Assembly (NCBI RefSeq): GCF_016919165.1
Contig: NZ_JAFFPS010000031.1
Location: 1-64,000 of the forward strand
Reading direction: 5' to 3'
DNA from: Leptospira chreensis
GTDB taxonomy: Bacteria > Spirochaetota > Leptospiria > Leptospirales > Leptospiraceae
DNA: 64,000 bases
The translations under genes were made by a program, and so were the position numbers. Shown piece by piece: positions 61,533 through 64,000 of this stretch (positions are counted from its first letter, which is position 1; each line of letters starts with the position of its first letter). Below the pieces are notes generated by a model, which was given only the letters and a program-made list of their open reading frames with translations, was not told the origin of the DNA and ran no database searches.

Positions 61533-63857
61533 GTGATCCAGATTTGTATAACAAGTCGCCTTAGTTCATTACCAGTTGTAGTTGCCTACAAAAAGGGATA
61601 CTTTGAAGAATTCGGCGTCAAAGTCACTCTCCACGTCAACACACACCATAAAGCAATTATGCCCTTACTGGACGCTGGTCGAGTGGAGGCAGGGGAAGTC
61701 CCCACGATTGCTTACTTACAAGATAGTTTCTTAAAAAAATCCAAACTCAAACGCATCTATAAAGGGATCTATCTCTACCATTCTCCATTATCATTCTATT
61801 CTCGGTTCCAATTCAAACCAGAAGACCTCACTCGAAACAAAGCATATATATTACCCGTTCCACACCAATATTCTGTAGAAAGACTCTATGCAGAAAAATT
61901 TTTAGAGGAGTATGCTCCCAAAAATCCTGTCAAAGTTCGCTACGTTGACACCCCAGGTTTTTTAGAAGAAAAAGAATTTTTAAAACCATCATGTCTTGGT
62001 CTTGTCTCTGATCCATTTTCAAGTCCCTTTCTTAGAAACTTTCAAGATTTTGCAAACACACTCGAATTACCGATTCTAGAAACCAAATCTTTTTTCCCAT
62101 CCACCTTACTAGCATTTAGTGGTGATGCTGTTTTAAAAACAGGAAGGGAAATCTCTGGTGTACTTCTTGCTGTCAAAAAAGCCATAGACCTTTTACAAAA
62201 CACAAACCAATTGACTACAGGAAATTTATGGGAAGACTTACAACTTTCTCATTATTACCCACATCTTAGAGTAGGGGAAACAAAAAACCTACTCAATGCA
62301 CACCCGCTGTTGCAAAAGGGAGTTTTCTCTTACAAGGGAGACGAAACAACACTCAACCCACTCCTAAAAGATGTGTATTTCCGGCTTATCCGACGGGTCA
62401 TACAACCAGAAGCTGTAAAGTCAGCTCTCGACTTTGATGAAATTCTTTCTGCCCTAGAACCAAAAAAAGTTTTTGATGTTAGGAAACTGAGTAGTTTCCA
62501 AGAACCCGCAGAATCAAAACTCCATGCTCCATCCCAAATCAATTACAGAAAACTCAATGCTGTCAGACATTTAATCGTCGATGTAAACTCAGTTGTTTTG
62601 GACATTCTGCAAGGAAACTATAACTCCAGAATCAACTCGGATGAAACATTACAGTTAGACAATCGAGTCAAAGTTCTCGTAAACTCCATGTTAGATTCTT
62701 TTAACGCAAAAATGGAACTACAAAGAGAAGAGATCACTGAACTCGAAAATTTAATCTCCATTTTAGAAATTAAATTGGACCGTTCCGCCGTGGATCTCCA
62801 ATACTCGGAAGAAAAATATCGCTATCTATTCGAATTTTCCAGAGAAGCCATCGCTCTTGTGGATGCGGATACAGGAAGTATTTTAGAAGCAAACCACCAG
62901 TTCCGATCGCTCACCAGTTACACTCGTGGTGATATCACTAAAATGAATATTGAAGATATTATTTTAGGAAACCAAGTATCCAACCAACTCCGGTTTGGTT
63001 CCGATCTATCTTCTGATACCATGATGTCCCTTCCCGATGTCGAAATTCTCGCAAAGGATGGGAGTAAACTAGAAGTGGACATTAGTTTTACATCCATTTT
63101 GCTTTCTCCAAAAAAACGTTACCAAGTACAATTCCGACCGAACTCGGAGAGAAAAGAACAAGAACGCTTGCAACACGAATTTATTTCCAATGTAAGTCAT
63201 GAACTCAGAAGCCCTATGACAAATATCAGAGGATATTTGGAATTTTTTAAATCCGATACTTCACTACCATTTAACACCGAACACAAAAATATGTTGGAAG
63301 TTATCGATAAAAATGCCAAAAGACTTAGCTTTCTAATCGAAAACTTACTAAAACTAACCACATCCCGGGAAAAAGATAAGGAAGCCGAAGTAGTAGAAAT
63401 TTTTGATCCCGTTGCCGTCATAGAAGATGTCATCCACATGAACTCTCACCTGGCAAAAGGAAAACCTATCGAGTGGGACCTCTCACTCAAAAAAGGTTTT
63501 TTTCTAAGGGGGATCAAATTTGAATTTTCGCAAATCATTACCAACCTCTATGTGAATGCTCTGAAGTATACATTCAAAGGAAAGATTGGTATCTCCATCC
63601 GAGAAACCAATGGAAAAATTGAAATCACTGTCGAAGACACAGGGATTGGAATTGATCCTAACTACAAAAACCAAATTTTTGATCGGTTCTTTCGCATCCC
63701 ATCATCAGATAATAAAAAAATTGGTGGAACGGGCCTTGGACTCTCCATTGTCAAATCCCTCGTGGACAAAATGTCCGGTGAAATTTCTGTAGATAGTACG
63801 ATGGGAGAGGGAAGTAAATTTACCATCTACTTCCCCAAAGTGAATATTAACGTTTAG
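61533..63857 (+). CDS. Histidine kinase with N-terminal NMT1/SsuA-like binding domain
   Basis: A 774-residue sensor kinase. Residues 1-240 look like a solute-binding domain (ICITSRLSSLPVVVAYKKGY then FEEFGVKVTLHVNTHHKAIM) as in NMT1/SsuA or thiamine-precursor proteins, but there is no signal peptide or membrane segment, so the protein seems cytosolic. A helical linker leads to a PAS domain (YRYLFEFSREAIALVDADTG), HisKA (FISNVSHELRSPMTNIRGYL, H in SHELRSP) and HATPase (ITNLYVNALKYT, VEDTGIGID, GGTGLGLSIVKS). No receiver domain is attached. Start is GTG at 61533, without a good ribosome site. Confidence 0.85.
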   Translation: MIQICITSRLSSLPVVVAYKKGYFEEFGVKVTLHVNTHHKAIMPLLDAGRVEAGEVPTIAYLQDSFLKKSKLKRIYKGIYLYHSPLSFYSRFQFKPEDLTRNKAYILPVPHQYSVERLYAEKFLEEYAPKNPVKVRYVDTPGFLEEKEFLKPSCLGLVSDPFSSPFLRNFQDFANTLELPILETKSFFPSTLLAFSGDAVLKTGREISGVLLAVKKAIDLLQNTNQLTTGNLWEDLQLSHYYPHLRVGETKNLLNAHPLLQKGVFSYKGDETTLNPLLKDVYFRLIRRVIQPEAVKSALDFDEILSALEPKKVFDVRKLSSFQEPAESKLHAPSQINYRKLNAVRHLIVDVNSVVLDILQGNYNSRINSDETLQLDNRVKVLVNSMLDSFNAKMELQREEITELENLISILEIKLDRSAVDLQYSEEKYRYLFEFSREAIALVDADTGSILEANHQFRSLTSYTRGDITKMNIEDIILGNQVSNQLRFGSDLSSDTMMSLPDVEILAKDGSKLEVDISFTSILLSPKKRYQVQFRPNSERKEQERLQHEFISNVSHELRSPMTNIRGYLEFFKSDTSLPFNTEHKNMLEVIDKNAKRLSFLIENLLKLTTSREKDKEAEVVEIFDPVAVIEDVIHMNSHLAKGKPIEWDLSLKKGFFLRGIKFEFSQIITNLYVNALKYTFKGKIGISIRETNGKIEITVEDTGIGIDPNYKNQIFDRFFRIPSSDNKKIGGTGLGLSIVKSLVDKMSGEISVDSTMGEGSKFTIYFPKVNINV

Positions 63858-64000
63858 AAGTTTTTTTCTTTTTCGGAATTTGTTTTTTCTTCGGTGCTGG
63901 TTTCGAATTGTTTTTGGAAGACAGATCATTTGGTTTCAATACAACAAGGGAAGGAATATTTTTTTCCTCCAGATGCATCTTAGATAATAGTAAAGACAAT
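63847..64000 (-). CDS. C-terminal end of a minus-strand protein (partial)
   Basis: An open minus-strand frame enters from the right edge and ends at the TAA at 63847-63849. The visible 50 residues are LSLLLSKMHLEEKNIPSLVV, continuing LKPNDLSSK and ending in a lysine-rich tail (PAPKKKQIPKKKKTSKR). Such tails occur in DNA- or RNA-binding proteins, but the family cannot be told. It overlaps the kinase gene end by 11 bases. Confidence 0.45.
   Translation of the reverse strand, partial: LSLLLSKMHLEEKNIPSLVVLKPNDLSSKNNSKPAPKKKQIPKKKKTSKR

Overview
The window looks like a chromosomal segment from a spirochaete of the genus Leptospira, most likely of the saprophytic (L. biflexa-like) group. This is inferred from gene content: lipoproteins with relaxed lipoboxes, a lipoprotein resembling the Leptospira-restricted TIGR04452 family, a Bat aerotolerance operon in which BatB and BatC are one polypeptide, many TTG/GTG starts, and tightly overlapping operons at moderate GC. 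No rRNA, tRNA, insertion sequence or CRISPR array was recognised. No stretch longer than 300 bases lacks a gene; the longest gaps are just under 200 bases (before gltB, ccoN and parA, and before the NAD-kinase-like gene).

Layout. 1-4850: tail of an unknown gene, shikimate kinase, an AT-rich (probably acquired) XRE/ImmA regulator-peptidase module with a clear self-overlapping promoter/operator, a TPM-domain secreted protein and a membrane protein. 5044-12238: gltB-gltD glutamate synthase, a nested RNA-hairpin sequence and a DUF5683-like envelope protein. 12299-20362: a complete cbb3 oxidase locus, ccoN-O-Q-P-G-H-I-S plus a SafE-like membrane protein, preceded by an FNR/FixK-type box; ccoQ is only 49 codons. 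20388-23685 (minus strand): a baeRF-like protein preceded by two FNR-type cores, then a CnrYXH-like set (small membrane anti-sigma candidate, ECF sigma factor, Spy/CnrX-like lipoprotein) and small secreted proteins. 23760-30843: aspartase, single-domain response regulator, lytic transglycosylase, polytopic membrane protein, a MeaA-type B12 mutase and its MeaB chaperone.

30860-36123 (minus strand) is a five-gene coupled operon: alkyl-DHAP synthase-like enzyme, TetR regulator, YegS-like lipid kinase, GlpD and a hotdog thioesterase. It suggests ether- or glycerolipid metabolism built around DHAP, with a palindromic operator over its promoter. 36200-43457 holds HU, a NAD-kinase-like/STAS fusion, a GHKL-ATPase/HDOD fusion, a cyclic-nucleotide-binding protein, an acyltransferase and an FMN reductase. 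43454-45813 is a parA-parB partition locus with two related long palindromes, the best parS candidates in the window. 45914-50070: an omptin-like outer-membrane protease, a YgjP-like metallopeptidase, LMW phosphatase, type II NADH dehydrogenase and two small exported proteins. 50145-61472 is a long overlapping operon: hydrolase, thioesterase, MORN-type lipoprotein, moxR, DUF58, DUF4381-like, batA, batBC, batD, htpG. It is followed by a histidine kinase whose N-terminus is a solute-binding-protein domain lacking a signal peptide, and the end of a minus-strand gene.

Physiologically the window points to an aerobe or microaerobe: high-affinity oxidase with its assembly factors, type II NADH dehydrogenase, Bat/Hsp90 stress tolerance and FNR-type control sites, plus ammonia/glutamate metabolism and acyl-CoA and glycerolipid handling. 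All family assignments come from reading motifs by eye; no database search was run.
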